A stretch of DNA of 64,000 nucleotides, taken from contig NZ_FNIB01000001.1 in NCBI RefSeq assembly GCF_900103805.1, forward strand, positions 372,001-436,000, in the 5' to 3' direction. This document shows positions 9,515 to 20,149 of the stretch, in pieces (within the stretch, counting starts at the first letter, position 1; the number at the start of each line of letters is the position of its first letter). The position numbers and the translations under genes were made by a program. This DNA comes from Cryobacterium flavum (GTDB lineage Bacteria; Actinomycetota; Actinomycetes; Actinomycetales; Microbacteriaceae). Under the pieces are notes generated by a model. That model worked only from the letters and a program-made list of their open reading frames with translations, did no database searches and had not been told where the DNA came from.

Positions 9515-10645
9515 ATGGGCGTGATGATCCTCGACGCGCAGCATCCACTCTCCTCCGGCCTCACCGCCGACTCCCGCCTGATCCAGGCCTACCAGGGCAC
9601 CCGGCCCGCCGTGACCCCGGTGTGGTTCATGCGCCAGGCCGGGCGATCGCTGCCCGAATACCGCGAATTGCGGGTCGGAACGCGCATGCTCGACGTGTGC
9701 CTCGACCCCGAACTGGCGAGTGAGATCTCGCTGCAGCCGGTGCGCCGCCACAACGTCGACGCGGCAATCTTCTTCAGCGACATCGTCGTTCCCCTGAAGC
9801 TCGTCGGGGTCGACGTGTCGATCGTGGCCGGCAAGGGTCCCGTTCTCGGCAAGGCCGTGCGCACCAGAGCGGATGTCGACGAACTCACCTCCCTCGACCC
9901 CGCCACTCTGGAGGAGGCCCTCGCGCCGATTCGGGGCGCCGTGGCCCTGGCGGTCTCGCAGCTCGGGTCGACCCCGCTGATCGGCTTCGCCGGTGCCCCG
10001 TTCACCCTCGCCGCCTACCTGGTCGAGGGCGGTCCCTCCAAAGACCACATCCACGCACGAACCCTGATGCACTCCGAGCCTGAGGCCTGGGCAAAGCTCA
10101 TGGCCTGGACCGCCGATGTCACCGGCCGGTTCCTGCGTGCCCAGGTGGTCGCCGGCGCGAGCGCGGCCCAACTGTTCGACTCGTGGGCCGGAGCGCTCTC
10201 GCTGGCCGACTATGCGGCATCCGTTGCTCCAGCCTCGGCTGCGGCGATCGCCCACGTGCGCGATCTCACCTACACGGTGCCCGGCGCCGACGACGTCTCG
10301 GTTGATCGCAACGTGCCGATCGTGCACTTCGGCGTCGGCACCGGCGAACTACTGAAAGAGATGCACAACATCGGAGCCGACGTCGTTGGCGTTGACTACC
10401 GCGTACCGCTCGACGAGGCCAACCGCCGGCTCGGCGGCGCGGTTCCGGTGCAGGGCAACGTCGACCCGGCCCTGCTCGCAGCTCCCTGGCCGGTGCTCGA
10501 AGCGCACGTGCGCGACGTACTCGAACGCGGCCGCAGCGCACCCTCCCACGTACTCAACCTCGGCCACGGCGTTCCGCCCGACACCGACCCCGACGTGCTG
10601 ACCCGCCTGGTCAGCCTCGTGCACGACGTGAGCGCGGCCGAGTAG
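9515..10645 (+). CDS. hemE: uroporphyrinogen III decarboxylase
   Basis: 376 residues. It removes four acetate carboxyls from uroporphyrinogen III to give coproporphyrinogen III. Both family signatures are present: WFMRQAGRSLPEYR near the N-terminus, and GFAGAPFTLAAYLVEGG in the middle. The substrate-binding Asp is in FFSDIVVPL. A second ATG at 9524 could also start the protein. A GATATT box ends 7 nt before 9515, suggesting a leaderless mRNA. It is followed after 10 bp by cgoX, so the two form an operon. Confidence 0.95.
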   Translation: MGVMILDAQHPLSSGLTADSRLIQAYQGTRPAVTPVWFMRQAGRSLPEYRELRVGTRMLDVCLDPELASEISLQPVRRHNVDAAIFFSDIVVPLKLVGVDVSIVAGKGPVLGKAVRTRADVDELTSLDPATLEEALAPIRGAVALAVSQLGSTPLIGFAGAPFTLAAYLVEGGPSKDHIHARTLMHSEPEAWAKLMAWTADVTGRFLRAQVVAGASAAQLFDSWAGALSLADYAASVAPASAAAIAHVRDLTYTVPGADDVSVDRNVPIVHFGVGTGELLKEMHNIGADVVGVDYRVPLDEANRRLGGAVPVQGNVDPALLAAPWPVLEAHVRDVLERGRSAPSHVLNLGHGVPPDTDPDVLTRLVSLVHDVSAAE

Positions 10646-10655
10646 GAGCAACAGA

Positions 10656-12272
<1,617 letters not shown>

Positions 12273-12394
12273 CGGACGCCGAAACTGTGCACTTCCTGTA
12301 TTGATACGAGCGCGGTGTGACATACCCGGGCGCACCCGAGACCGAAACGGCGAACCGGGTTACTCTGGGGAGACCTTACGAAAGTGGAGACTCA

Positions 12395-12769
12395 ATGCGC
12401 GGAAAGCTTCTGTTCATCACGGGCGGACTCGTCGGCTACGTGCTCGGTGCACGCGCCGGCCGCAAACGCTACGACCAGATCGCCGCCGCTGCCAATGATC
12501 TCTGGAACGCCAAACCTGTGCAGCGCCGGGTGACCGAGGTGCGCGATGCCGCCCTCGATCTGGTTGGAGACGTTCCCTCCACCCTGTATAAGGCCGGCAA
12601 GAAAGCGGTCAACCAGGCGGTCGCGAAGAAAAAGCAGGCTTCCACCCCCGCCGTGACCACCCCAGCCGCCAAGGCGAGCACGACCACGAGTCGAACGGCC
12701 GCCGCAAAGCCGAAGCCGAAAGCGACCCCTAAAGCCAAGCCCGTCGAAGACGATTCCGACGCGCAGTAA
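12395..12769 (+). CDS. small YtxH-like envelope protein with basic Ala/Pro/Lys tail
   Basis: 124 residues. The N-terminus MRGKLLFITGGLVGYVLGARAG is a short hydrophobic segment followed by the RAGRKRYDQI motif common in YtxH-like actinobacterial proteins. The C-terminal 50 residues are Ala/Thr/Pro/Lys-rich with an acidic end. The start is set by GTGGAG 7 bp upstream; an in-frame ATG 78 bp earlier lacks support. No enzymatic function is suggested. It is the first of three small envelope genes lying inside the haem cluster. Confidence 0.7.
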   Translation: MRGKLLFITGGLVGYVLGARAGRKRYDQIAAAANDLWNAKPVQRRVTEVRDAALDLVGDVPSTLYKAGKKAVNQAVAKKKQASTPAVTTPAAKASTTTSRTAAAKPKPKATPKAKPVEDDSDAQ

Positions 12770-12785
12770 GCCCGACGGTAACTCG

Positions 12786-12791
12786 TAGAAT
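12786..12791 (+). promoter_or_regulatory. candidate -10 box before the Holin-X gene
   Basis: TAGAAT lies 47 bp upstream of the GTG at 12839 and leaves room for a leader with the AGGGAAGG ribosome site. Confidence 0.4.
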
Positions 12792-12838
12792 TCTCAGACA
12801 CCCGAAACACCGACACCCGAACCTAGGGAAGGCAATCC

Positions 12839-13258
12839 GTGACTAGCAGTGGATTCAACCCGAAGAGCAAACGCCCGTTGCTCGCCCTGATCGGGGAGCT
12901 GCCCGGCCAGATCAGTGCCCTCGTCAAAGCCGAACTGGATGCCTTCAAGGCCGAGTTCGCCACGAAGGCCAAGAACTTCGGGGTTGGTGCTGCCCTCTTC
13001 ATCGTGGCCGGAGCCATCCTCTTTTTTGCACTCGGAGTGTTCGTCGCCCTCGCGGTGATCGCGCTGGCTCTGGTGTTGCCGCTCTGGCTGGCCACCCTCA
13101 TCGTGGCGGTGGCGCTCGTGCTGCTCGCCGTCATCCTCGTGCTCATCGGTGTCAATCGGGTGAAGGCAGCCACGAAACCAGACCCCGAGGGCGTGCACGC
13201 GAGCATCCGCCTGGACGCAGATGCATTCAAGGGAGTTGGCGAATATGACACCAAATAG
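12839..13258 (+). CDS. actinobacterial Holin-X family membrane protein
   Basis: 139 residues with an amphipathic N-terminal helix (PLLALIGELPGQISALVKAE), then two strong membrane segments at about 48-75 and 80-105 and a hydrophilic tail. This arrangement matches the Putative Actinobacterial Holin-X family, which despite its name is widespread on chromosomes and not evidence of phage. The start is GTG at 12839 with AGGGAAGG at 12825-12832. It overlaps the next gene by 14 bp, so the pair is translationally linked. The function is unknown. Confidence 0.75.
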   Translation: MTSSGFNPKSKRPLLALIGELPGQISALVKAELDAFKAEFATKAKNFGVGAALFIVAGAILFFALGVFVALAVIALALVLPLWLATLIVAVALVLLAVILVLIGVNRVKAATKPDPEGVHASIRLDADAFKGVGEYDTK

Positions 13259-13526
13259 CGGCACGCAAACCGAGAAGCACGGCATCGGCGATCTTCGTGC
13301 CGAAGCGCGGCACGCGCGGGCCGAACTCGCCTCGACGCTCGACGCGATCGAGTACAAGTTCAACTTGCCCAAACAGCTGCGCATCAAACGGCGTCAGCTC
13401 TCCCACGCCCTGCGCCAGCTCGGCGAAGACAGTCCGGCCGCTCTCGTGGGCATTGCCGTCGGAGCGGCGACCGTCGTGGGCGTTATCGTCTGGTTCGGAG
13501 CCTCAGCGGTGGCCAAGAACCGCTAG
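13245..13526 (+). CDS. DUF3618 family membrane protein
   Basis: 93 residues. A helical region with RAELASTLDAIEYKFNLPKQ, the DUF3618 pattern, is followed by a single C-terminal membrane segment (about residues 65-86). ATG at 13245 lies within the end of the Holin-X gene and is preceded by AGGGAG. Holin-X plus DUF3618 is a recurrent actinobacterial pair, presumed to act at the envelope; the mechanism is unknown. Confidence 0.75.
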   Translation: MTPNSGTQTEKHGIGDLRAEARHARAELASTLDAIEYKFNLPKQLRIKRRQLSHALRQLGEDSPAALVGIAVGAATVVGVIVWFGASAVAKNR

Positions 13527-13528
13527 TT

Positions 13529-13568
13529 CCCACCAGGCCCGCTCGGTCGGTTCACAGGAACCGGTGGG
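13529..13568 (+). terminator. composite hairpin after the DUF3618 gene
   Basis: GGTTC-ACAG-GAACC forms a tight hairpin. It is extended by CCCACC (13529-13534) pairing with GGTGGG (13563-13568), and a CTCATTTT tract follows. It probably separates the small envelope genes from chdC. Confidence 0.45.
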
Positions 13569-13609
13569 CTCATTTTGGTGCCGGGCGCAATACAGAGCAA
13601 ACTAGAGCC

Positions 13610-14362
13610 ATGACTCACCCGGCTGCCGGAGAGGCAGTACCCAGCGTTCAGCCCACCACCCCCACCGATTCCGAGGTACCCGCGGCTTCGCCGCAAGGCT
13701 TCACCCTCTTTACCGTTCTGCGAAAAGATCCGCACAATCCCGACGACCTCGACGGCCGCGATGTACCGCACGCCGTGAACGAGCTCGACGATGTGCTGGC
13801 CCTGATCGAAGCCGAGGGCGTCACCGTGCGCGGCTTCTACGATGTCTCCGGCCTCAAGGCCGACGCTGACGTCATGATCTGGACCCATGCGCCCGAGGCT
13901 GAAACCCTGCAATGGGCCAACCGCGAACTGCGCCGCAGCCGCCTGCTCAAGAGCCTGCTGCCCACCTGGAATGCCATGGGCGTGCACCGCGACGCCGAAT
14001 TCAACAAGAGCCACGTGCCCGGCTTTCTGCGCGGCATCGAGCCGAAGGCCTGGCTCACCATCTATCCCTTCGTGCGCAGCTTCGAGTGGTACCTGCTTCC
14101 CGAGGAAGACCGCAGTCGCATGCTTGCCGACCACGGCCGCAAGGGTGCCGCCTACCGCGGAGCCATCGCCAACACTGTCTCGGCCTTCGCCCTCGGCGAC
14201 TACGAATGGCTGCTGCCGATCGAGAGCGACGAACTCACCGAACTCGTCGACCTGATGCGCGGCCTGCGCGACACTGAAGCCCGCCGCCACGTGCGGGAGG
14301 AGATCCCGTTCTTCACCGGACGCCGAATCTCGACCGCAGAGCTCGTCGAGGTGCTGCAGTAA
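13610..14362 (+). CDS. chdC: coproheme decarboxylase (HemQ, chlorite dismutase-like)
   Basis: 250 residues. It converts iron-coproporphyrin III to haem b by two peroxide-dependent decarboxylations, the final step of the coproporphyrin route. The core contains PFVRSFEWYLLPEEDR, which includes the conserved catalytic-Tyr region (YPF) and the family-typical WY pair. The N-terminal 27 residues are Pro/Thr-rich and probably disordered. The stop TAA overlaps the ATG of cpfC (TAATG), coupling decarboxylase to ferrochelatase. Confidence 0.9.
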   Translation: MTHPAAGEAVPSVQPTTPTDSEVPAASPQGFTLFTVLRKDPHNPDDLDGRDVPHAVNELDDVLALIEAEGVTVRGFYDVSGLKADADVMIWTHAPEAETLQWANRELRRSRLLKSLLPTWNAMGVHRDAEFNKSHVPGFLRGIEPKAWLTIYPFVRSFEWYLLPEEDRSRMLADHGRKGAAYRGAIANTVSAFALGDYEWLLPIESDELTELVDLMRGLRDTEARRHVREEIPFFTGRRISTAELVEVLQ

Positions 14363-15486
14363 TGGCACAGTACGACGCCGTCCTGCTGGCCGGTTTCGGC
14401 GGACCCGAAGGCCAGGACGACGTGATCCCATTCCTCCGCAACGTGACCGGAGGCCGCGGCATCCCCGAGGAACGCCTCGAAGAGGTCGCCACGCACTATC
14501 GCCACTTCGGCGGCATCAGCCCGATCAACGACCAGAACCGCGTGCTCAAGGCGGCACTGCAGGTGGAGCTCGACCGGCGCGGCATCGACCTGCCCGTGAT
14601 CTGGGGCAACCGCAACTGGGCGCCGTACTTGAAAGACACGATCAGTGAGGCGCACGAGGCCGGCCAGAATCGCCTGCTCGCGATCGCGACCAGTGCGTAC
14701 AGTTCCTACAGCGGATGCCGCCAGTACCGTGAAGACTTCGCCGCCGCGCTGACCGACAAGGGCCTGAACGACACGGTGCACATCGACAAGATCCGCCAGT
14801 TCTTCGACCACCCTGGTTTCGTGACCCCGTTCATCACCGGCGTGACCCAGGGACTGGCTGACGTCGTGGCAGCTGTCCCCGGCATAAACGTCGACACCGA
14901 GGTCGAGATCCTGTTCTCGACCCACTCCATCCCGATGACCGATGCGAACAAGAGTGGCCCGCCCGAGCGCGGCTTCAGCGAGGGCGGTGCCTACGAGGCC
15001 CAGCACCGCGCCGTTGCCCAGGTCGTCATGGACTCCCTCGTGGAACCGGACGATTCCTCGGTGCCGCTCAAGACGCAGTGGCAGCTTGTCTACCAGTCCC
15101 GCAGCGGCCCGCCCAGCATGCCGTGGCTCGAACCCGACATCAACGACGCGATCGCCCTGCTGCCGGCCCGCGGCATCCGTGCCGTCATCATCGTGCCGCT
15201 CGGTTTCGTGAGCGACCACATGGAGGTTATGTGGGACCTCGACAACGAAGCGATGGAGACGAGCGAGAAGTTCGGCATCACGGCGGTGCGTGTGCCGACC
15301 CCCGGTGTGTCGCCCGACTTCGTCAGCGGCCTCGTCGACCTGATCGAGGAACGCCTGAACGACACACCGGTGGAAGACCGCCCGGCCGAGACCACTCTCG
15401 GACCCTGGTACGACGTTTGTCGCCCCGGTTGCTGTGAGAACGTGCGCCTCGGCTTCAAGCCGGCCGTCGCCGGAATGGCGCCATGA
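14362..15486 (+). CDS. cpfC: coproporphyrin III ferrochelatase
   Basis: 374 residues. It inserts ferrous iron into coproporphyrin III. The N-terminal fold begins YDAVLLAGFGGPEG, and the conserved active-site region FSTHSIPM supplies the metal-handling His. Cys119 (SGCRQY) and a C-terminal CRPGCC cluster (Cys353, Cys357, Cys358) could ligate the [2Fe-2S] cluster known from actinobacterial ferrochelatases; this is inferred from position. Start and stop overlap both neighbours (TAATG with chdC, ATGA with hemC). Confidence 0.92.
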   Translation: MAQYDAVLLAGFGGPEGQDDVIPFLRNVTGGRGIPEERLEEVATHYRHFGGISPINDQNRVLKAALQVELDRRGIDLPVIWGNRNWAPYLKDTISEAHEAGQNRLLAIATSAYSSYSGCRQYREDFAAALTDKGLNDTVHIDKIRQFFDHPGFVTPFITGVTQGLADVVAAVPGINVDTEVEILFSTHSIPMTDANKSGPPERGFSEGGAYEAQHRAVAQVVMDSLVEPDDSSVPLKTQWQLVYQSRSGPPSMPWLEPDINDAIALLPARGIRAVIIVPLGFVSDHMEVMWDLDNEAMETSEKFGITAVRVPTPGVSPDFVSGLVDLIEERLNDTPVEDRPAETTLGPWYDVCRPGCCENVRLGFKPAVAGMAP

Positions 15487-16436
15487 CCGTGATCCGCGTG
15501 GGCACCCGCGCGAGCGCCCTGGCGCTCGCGCAGACCCAGACCATCGTCAACCGCATCGCGGCTTCGGCCGGTGTCGAGGTCGAAATCGTGCGCGTCACCA
15601 CGCACGGCGACACCTCGACCGAGCCGCTCTCGAGCCTCGGCGGCACCGGCGTGTTCGCGAGCGCCCTGCGCGAAGCCCTGCTGAACGATGAGTGCGACGT
15701 TATCGTGCACTCGTTCAAGGACCTGCCGACCGAGCCCCACCCGGGCCTCGTTATCGGCGCAACCCCCAAGAGAGCGGATGCCCGCGACGTGCTCTGCGCG
15801 CGCGCCGGCTTCACCCTGGACACCCTTCCCGAGGGCGCCCGTGTGGGAACGGGCTCGCCGCGCCGAGTAGCCCAACTGCTGGAGCGTCGCCCCGACCTCA
15901 CGATCGTGGACATTCGCGGCAACATCGACACGCGCCTCGGCCGCGTCGCCGAGGGCGACCTCGACGCCGTCGTGCTCGCCGCCGCCGGCCTCGGACGTCT
16001 CGGTCGGCTCGATTCGCTCGCGCCCGAATTTCTCGACCTGTCGGCCTGGCCGACCGCTCCGGGCCAGGGTGCGCTCGCCATCGAGGTGCGCGCCGGCAGA
16101 CCGGAACGCCTGCTCGGCGTTGCGCTCGCCGCCATGAACCACGCCTCCACTCAGGCGACGACCACCGCCGAGCGCACGGTGCTGGCCCGCCTCGAAGCCG
16201 GCTGCGCAGCACCGATCGGCGCGACCGCGGTCGTCGACGATGGGCTCCTCTTCCTCACCGCCACCGTGTACAGCCCTGACGGTTCCCGGAAGGTCACCAG
16301 CTCGCACGCGGCGACCCCCGATTCGCACTCCGCCCTCCATCTCACCGAAGCCGCGCTCGACGTGGCCGAACGAGTATCCATAGATCTTCTGGCCGGTGGC
16401 GCGGCCGAGTTCTCTCCCCTGAAAGTGACTGAGTGA
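15483..16436 (+). CDS. hemC: hydroxymethylbilane synthase (porphobilinogen deaminase)
   Basis: 317 residues. It polymerises four porphobilinogens into hydroxymethylbilane. RVGTRASALALAQTQ is the N-terminal signature, DVIVHSFKDLPTE holds the catalytic Asp region, and the dipyrromethane cofactor attaches to the Cys in LEAGCAAPIGA (about residue 241). ATG overlaps the cpfC stop (ATGA), and its stop overlaps the hemD start (GTGA). Confidence 0.96.
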   Translation: MTVIRVGTRASALALAQTQTIVNRIAASAGVEVEIVRVTTHGDTSTEPLSSLGGTGVFASALREALLNDECDVIVHSFKDLPTEPHPGLVIGATPKRADARDVLCARAGFTLDTLPEGARVGTGSPRRVAQLLERRPDLTIVDIRGNIDTRLGRVAEGDLDAVVLAAAGLGRLGRLDSLAPEFLDLSAWPTAPGQGALAIEVRAGRPERLLGVALAAMNHASTQATTTAERTVLARLEAGCAAPIGATAVVDDGLLFLTATVYSPDGSRKVTSSHAATPDSHSALHLTEAALDVAERVSIDLLAGGAAEFSPLKVTE

Positions 16437-17230
16437 CCCACGTGACCAATCGAATGACCAAGCCTCTCGCGGGCTGGCGAGTTCTCGTTCCGCGCGGCGG
16501 CCCCTGGGGAGACCAGGTGGCAGCAAATCTGCGGGCCAAGGGTGCGCATCCGATCGTCGCCCCCATGATCAACTTCGCCGCGACCGACGACGCCCCAGCC
16601 CTCGACGCGGCGCTCACCCGCCTCGCCGCCGGCGATTTCGACTGGATGACCATCACGAGCGCCACGACCGTCGACGTTCTGTCGTCGCACCGTGCGATCA
16701 TCGCACCGGGAACACGCGTCGCCGCGGTCGGCGAGACTACAGCGGCCGCGCTCATCGCGGCCGGATACCACGTGGACATCGTCCCCTCCGAAGACAACTC
16801 CGCCCGCGGTCTGCTCGAGGAATGGGAGACCGCTACGGCCGGGGTCATCCCGTTACGCGTGCTGACCCTGCGCAGCGAGATCGCCAAGCCGCTGCTCTCC
16901 GAGGGGCTGCGCCGCGTCGGCCACGACGTGCAATCAGTCGTCGCCTACCGCACCATCGGTGTTCCGGTCAGCGACCAGGTCGTCGCCGATGTGAAAGCGG
17001 GCCTCGTGCACGCCGTTCTCGTGACGAGCGGCAGCGTCGCACGCCAGGTGCGCGAGCAGTTTGGCGACATTCCTGAACGCACACTCGTAGCCTGCATCGG
17101 TCCGCAGACGGCGAAGGACTCGCGGGCCCTGGGACTGCGCGTCGACGTTGTCGCCTCCGAACGCAGTGCCGAGTCGCTGATCGAAGCACTCGTCGACGCG
17201 GCGCTCGCGGGAGCCGCCCCGGCGGCCTGA
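16433..17230 (+). CDS. hemD: uroporphyrinogen III synthase
   Basis: 265 residues. It cyclises hydroxymethylbilane with D-ring inversion to uroporphyrinogen III. Sequence conservation in this family is low; the call rests on the two-lobed pattern (GWRVLVPRGGPWGDQVAANL at the start, TSATTVDVLSS, AVGETTAAAL, a second-lobe TSGSVARQVREQFG, CIGPQTAKDSRALG) and on its place after hemC. GTG at 16433 is coupled to the hemC stop; ATG at 16454 is an alternative. Confidence 0.9.
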   Translation: MTHVTNRMTKPLAGWRVLVPRGGPWGDQVAANLRAKGAHPIVAPMINFAATDDAPALDAALTRLAAGDFDWMTITSATTVDVLSSHRAIIAPGTRVAAVGETTAAALIAAGYHVDIVPSEDNSARGLLEEWETATAGVIPLRVLTLRSEIAKPLLSEGLRRVGHDVQSVVAYRTIGVPVSDQVVADVKAGLVHAVLVTSGSVARQVREQFGDIPERTLVACIGPQTAKDSRALGLRVDVVASERSAESLIEALVDAALAGAAPAA

Positions 17231-17275
17231 CCGAGCAGGTAACGAGCGGATAACGAAACGTACAGCCTGGCGGCG

Positions 17276-17281
17276 TAAGGT
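17276..17281 (+). promoter_or_regulatory. -10 box for hemB, leaderless layout
   Basis: TAAGGT ends 6 nt before the hemB GTG in the 57-bp hemD-hemB gap. This suggests hemB-hemL can be transcribed separately from the upstream haem genes. Confidence 0.4.
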
Positions 17282-17287
17282 ACAGAG

Positions 17288-18271
17288 GTGACCAACCCCG
17301 TTATTCGCCCCCGACGCCTGCGCACCAGCCCCGCGCTTCGTCGCCTGGCCAGTGAAATTCGTGTCCACCCGGCGGAGCTCGTTCTCCCTATGTTCGTGCG
17401 CGAAGGCGATGAGCAACGCCCGATCAGCTCGATGCCCGGCGTCGTGCAGCACAGCATCGATAGCGCCCGACGCGCTGTGGTGCAGGCAGCCGAGGCCGGC
17501 GTGGGCGGTGTCATGCTGTTCGGCGTGCCCGAAGTGCGGGATGCGATTGGTACCGGCGCGACCGACCCTAAGGGAATCCTCAACCTCGCCACCCGCGCAC
17601 TGGTCGACGAGATCGGTGACGCGCTCGTCGTGCAGACCGACCTGTGTCTCGACGAATTCACCGATCACGGTCACTGCGGCGTGCTCGCGGCCGACGGCCA
17701 CGTCGACAACGATGCCACCCTCGAGCGTTACCGCGACATGGCGCTGGCTCAGGCCGCGGCGGGTTCCGCCCTGCTCGGTCTCTCGGGAATGATGGACGGT
17801 CAGGTCGCCGCCGTGCGGGGAACCCTCGACCTCAACGGCTTCGAAGACACCGCCGTGCTCGCCTATTCGGCCAAGTACGCCTCCGCCTTCTACGGCCCGT
17901 TCCGCGAAGCCGTCGCCTCCACCCTGGTCGGCGACCGCCGCACCTACCAACTTGACCCGGCCAACCGGCGCGAGGGTGTGCGTGAGGCCCAGCTCGACAT
18001 CGACGAAGGCGCCGACATCGTCATGGTCAAGCCGTCCGGCAGCTACCTCGACGTGCTCGCCGAAGTTGCCGCCATGAGCAATATTCCGGTTTGGGCATAT
18101 CAAGTTTCCGGCGAATACGCCATGATAGAGGCCGCTGCCGCTCAGGGCTGGATCGACCGCCGCCGCGCCGTCGAAGAGTCGGTCCTCAGCATCCGCCGGG
18201 CCGGAGCCGACGCCGTACTTACCTATTGGGCCGTTGAACTGGCCACCTGGCTCAAGGAGGAGCGAGCATGA
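17288..18271 (+). CDS. hemB: delta-aminolevulinic acid dehydratase (porphobilinogen synthase)
   Basis: 327 residues. It condenses two 5-aminolevulinates to porphobilinogen. The Schiff-base lysines are in [14 protein letters not shown] (Lys196) and [10 protein letters not shown] (Lys248). The metal-site segment reads [12 protein letters not shown] and lacks the three-Cys zinc site, pointing to a magnesium/acidic-type enzyme. [10 protein letters not shown] departs from the usual MVKPALPYLD, though the lysine is kept. GTG start; the stop overlaps hemL (ATGA). Confidence 0.94.
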   Translation: MTNPVIRPRRLRTSPALRRLASEIRVHPAELVLPMFVREGDEQRPISSMPGVVQHSIDSARRAVVQAAEAGVGGVMLFGVPEVRDAIGTGATDPKGILNLATRALVDEIGDALVVQTDLCLDEFTDHGHCGVLAADGHVDNDATLERYRDMALAQAAAGSALLGLSGMMDGQVAAVRGTLDLNGFEDTAVLAYSAKYASAFYGPFREAVASTLVGDRRTYQLDPANRREGVREAQLDIDEGADIVMVKPSGSYLDVLAEVAAMSNIPVWAYQVSGEYAMIEAAAAQGWIDRRRAVEESVLSIRRAGADAVLTYWAVELATWLKEERA

Positions 18272-19641
18272 CCAACACGATGTCGACACCCGTGGAGCAC
18301 GCACCCACCCACAATGACGAACTGTTCGACCGCGCCCGCCGAGTGATTCCCGGCGGGGTCAACTCGCCGGTACGCGCCTTCGGCTCGGTCGGCGGCACCC
18401 CGCTCTTCCTGGTGAAGGCGGCCGGCGCCTACGTCACCGACTCCGACGGCCGCGAGTACGTCGACCTGGTCAATTCGTGGGGACCGGCGATTCTCGGCCA
18501 CGCGCACCCCGAGGTTATCAAGGCCGTTCAGGATGCCGCCGCCCTCGGGCTTTCGTTCGGCGCATCAACGCCGGCCGAGACTGAACTGGCCGAGCTCGTC
18601 GCTGAGCGGGTCGGCGCGGTCGAAAAGCTGCGTCTGGTCTCCACCGGCACTGAAGCCACCATGACCGCCATTCGCCTGGCCCGTGGGTTTACCGGTCGTG
18701 ACCTGCTGATCAAGTTCGCCGGTCACTATCACGGCCACTCCGACGGCCTGCTCGCCCAGGCCGGCTCCGGCCTCGCCACGCTGGCTCTGCCCGGCTCGGC
18801 CGGCGTCACCGCCGCCACGGCGGCACAGACTCTCGTGCTGCCGTACAACGACCTCGACGCCGTGCGGGCTGCGTTCGAGGCACATCCCGGTCGAATCGCC
18901 GCCATCATCACCGAAGCCGCCGCCGCCAACATGGGTGTCGTCGCCCCGGATGCCGGGTTCAACGCCGCGCTGTCCGGGATCGCGCACTCCAACGGCGCCC
19001 TGCTCATCCTCGACGAGGTACTCACCGGCTTTCGCGTCAGTCGCTCCGGTTTCTGGGGCCTGGAGACCAGCAGCCTCGAGTCGGCCGGGGAAGAGTTCTA
19101 CACGCCCGACCTGCTCGCCTTCGGCAAGATCATCGGCGGCGGACTGCCCGTCGCAGCCCTCGGTGGCCGAGCCGACGTGATGGACTTTCTCGCACCGACC
19201 GGCCCGGTCTACCAGGCCGGAACCCTCTCCGGTAACCCGGTCGCGGTCGCGGCCGGCATCGCAACGCTCAATCTGCTCGACGAGAGCGTGTACGACCGGC
19301 TCAACGCGACCGCCATCATCCTCTCGGAGGCTGTGTCAGCGTCCCTCGCGGCCGAGGGCGTCGCACACCGGGTGCAGCGGGCCGGCAATCTGTTCAGCTT
19401 CGTGTTCGGCGAGGAGGCGCAGGGCTCAGCCCCGCGCACCTACGCCGACGTGCAGCGCCAGGAGGCGTTTCGCTACGCACCGTTCTTCCACGCCATGCTC
19501 GACGGCGGTGTTTCGTTGCCGCCGAGCGTGTTCGAGGCCTGGTTCGTCTCGGACGCCCACGACCAGAGCGCCATCGGTCGCATTTTCGAGGCACTTCCCG
19601 CTGCGGCCAAGGCGGCGGCCGCCGCTACGCCCCAGGGTTGA
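18268..19641 (+). CDS. hemL: glutamate-1-semialdehyde 2,1-aminomutase
   Basis: 457 residues, PLP enzyme. It isomerises glutamate-1-semialdehyde to 5-aminolevulinate, linking HemA to Hem[15 protein letters not shown] at the N-terminus is diagnostic. The PLP lysine is in [12 protein letters not shown] (Lys287) and LDEVLTGFR precedes it. The start overlaps the hemB stop, with AAGGAGG just upstream inside hemB. A strong hairpin 17 bp after the stop ends the cluster. Confidence 0.96.
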   Translation: MTNTMSTPVEHAPTHNDELFDRARRVIPGGVNSPVRAFGSVGGTPLFLVKAAGAYVTDSDGREYVDLVNSWGPAILGHAHPEVIKAVQDAAALGLSFGASTPAETELAELVAERVGAVEKLRLVSTGTEATMTAIRLARGFTGRDLLIKFAGHYHGHSDGLLAQAGSGLATLALPGSAGVTAATAAQTLVLPYNDLDAVRAAFEAHPGRIAAIITEAAAANMGVVAPDAGFNAALSGIAHSNGALLILDEVLTGFRVSRSGFWGLETSSLESAGEEFYTPDLLAFGKIIGGGLPVAALGGRADVMDFLAPTGPVYQAGTLSGNPVAVAAGIATLNLLDESVYDRLNATAIILSEAVSASLAAEGVAHRVQRAGNLFSFVFGEEAQGSAPRTYADVQRQEAFRYAPFFHAMLDGGVSLPPSVFEAWFVSDAHDQSAIGRIFEALPAAAKAAAAATPQG

Positions 19642-19657
19642 TCTGCAATTAACCAGA

Positions 19658-19687
19658 CGGATGAGCGTGGCTGGCCACGCTCATCCG
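19658..19687 (+). terminator. perfect hairpin terminator after hemL
   Basis: CGGATGAGCGTGGC is exactly complementary to GCCACGCTCATCCG with only two bases between. It ends the haem operon. The arms carry the CGGATG word typical of this genome. Confidence 0.7.
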
Positions 19688-19777
19688 CTCGTGTTGGAGA
19701 GATCCTGCGTTGGCACGTCACGGCTTTTGTTCGCGTCAGACAACAGGTTTTCGGTCGAAACCGGGCAGACTGGAACA

Positions 19778-20128
19778 ATGGCTTCCCTGAGCGTGCATTC
19801 CGACCGGCTCGAGATCCACCTGACGCGCGCGGAAAGAACCCTCGCGCTTAGACGTGAGTCGATCGTGGTGCAGCGAGAGAACATCCGCTCGGTGATCATC
19901 ACCGAGGATCCGTGGATCTGGCTGCGCGGGATTCGCGCTCTTGGCTCGATCGTTCCGCTCGTCGTGGCCGCCGGAACCTGGAAGTTTCACGGCGGCAAGG
20001 ACTTTGTCTCGATCAAGCGTCACCGCCCGGCCGTGGTGATCGACCTGGTCAACGAAGAATTCGCCCGCGTCATCCTCACCAGCCAGCACGCGGCCGATTT
20101 CGTCGACTCGCTCAAGTTGCCGGCCTAA
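19778..20128 (+). CDS. hypothetical protein, possible PH-like fold
   Basis: 116 residues, not recognised. An alternation of short beta-like segments (SVHSDRLEIHL, ALRRESIVVQRENIRSVIITED, KDFVSIKRHRPAVVIDL) and a final helix resembles bacterial PH-like domains. A weakly hydrophobic segment spans IRALGSIVPLVVAAG. The ATG is preceded by CAGACT at 6 nt, compatible with leaderless expression. It stands between the haem operon terminator and the convergent large secreted-protein gene. Confidence 0.55.
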   Translation: MASLSVHSDRLEIHLTRAERTLALRRESIVVQRENIRSVIITEDPWIWLRGIRALGSIVPLVVAAGTWKFHGGKDFVSIKRHRPAVVIDLVNEEFARVILTSQHAADFVDSLKLPA

Positions 20129-20149
20129 TTCCGGCAGCTGACGTTACGG

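Noticed and set aside
12839..13258. Prophage remnant suggested by a holin-like protein
   Set aside because: Holin-X is a chromosomal actinobacterial family; no other phage gene is near.
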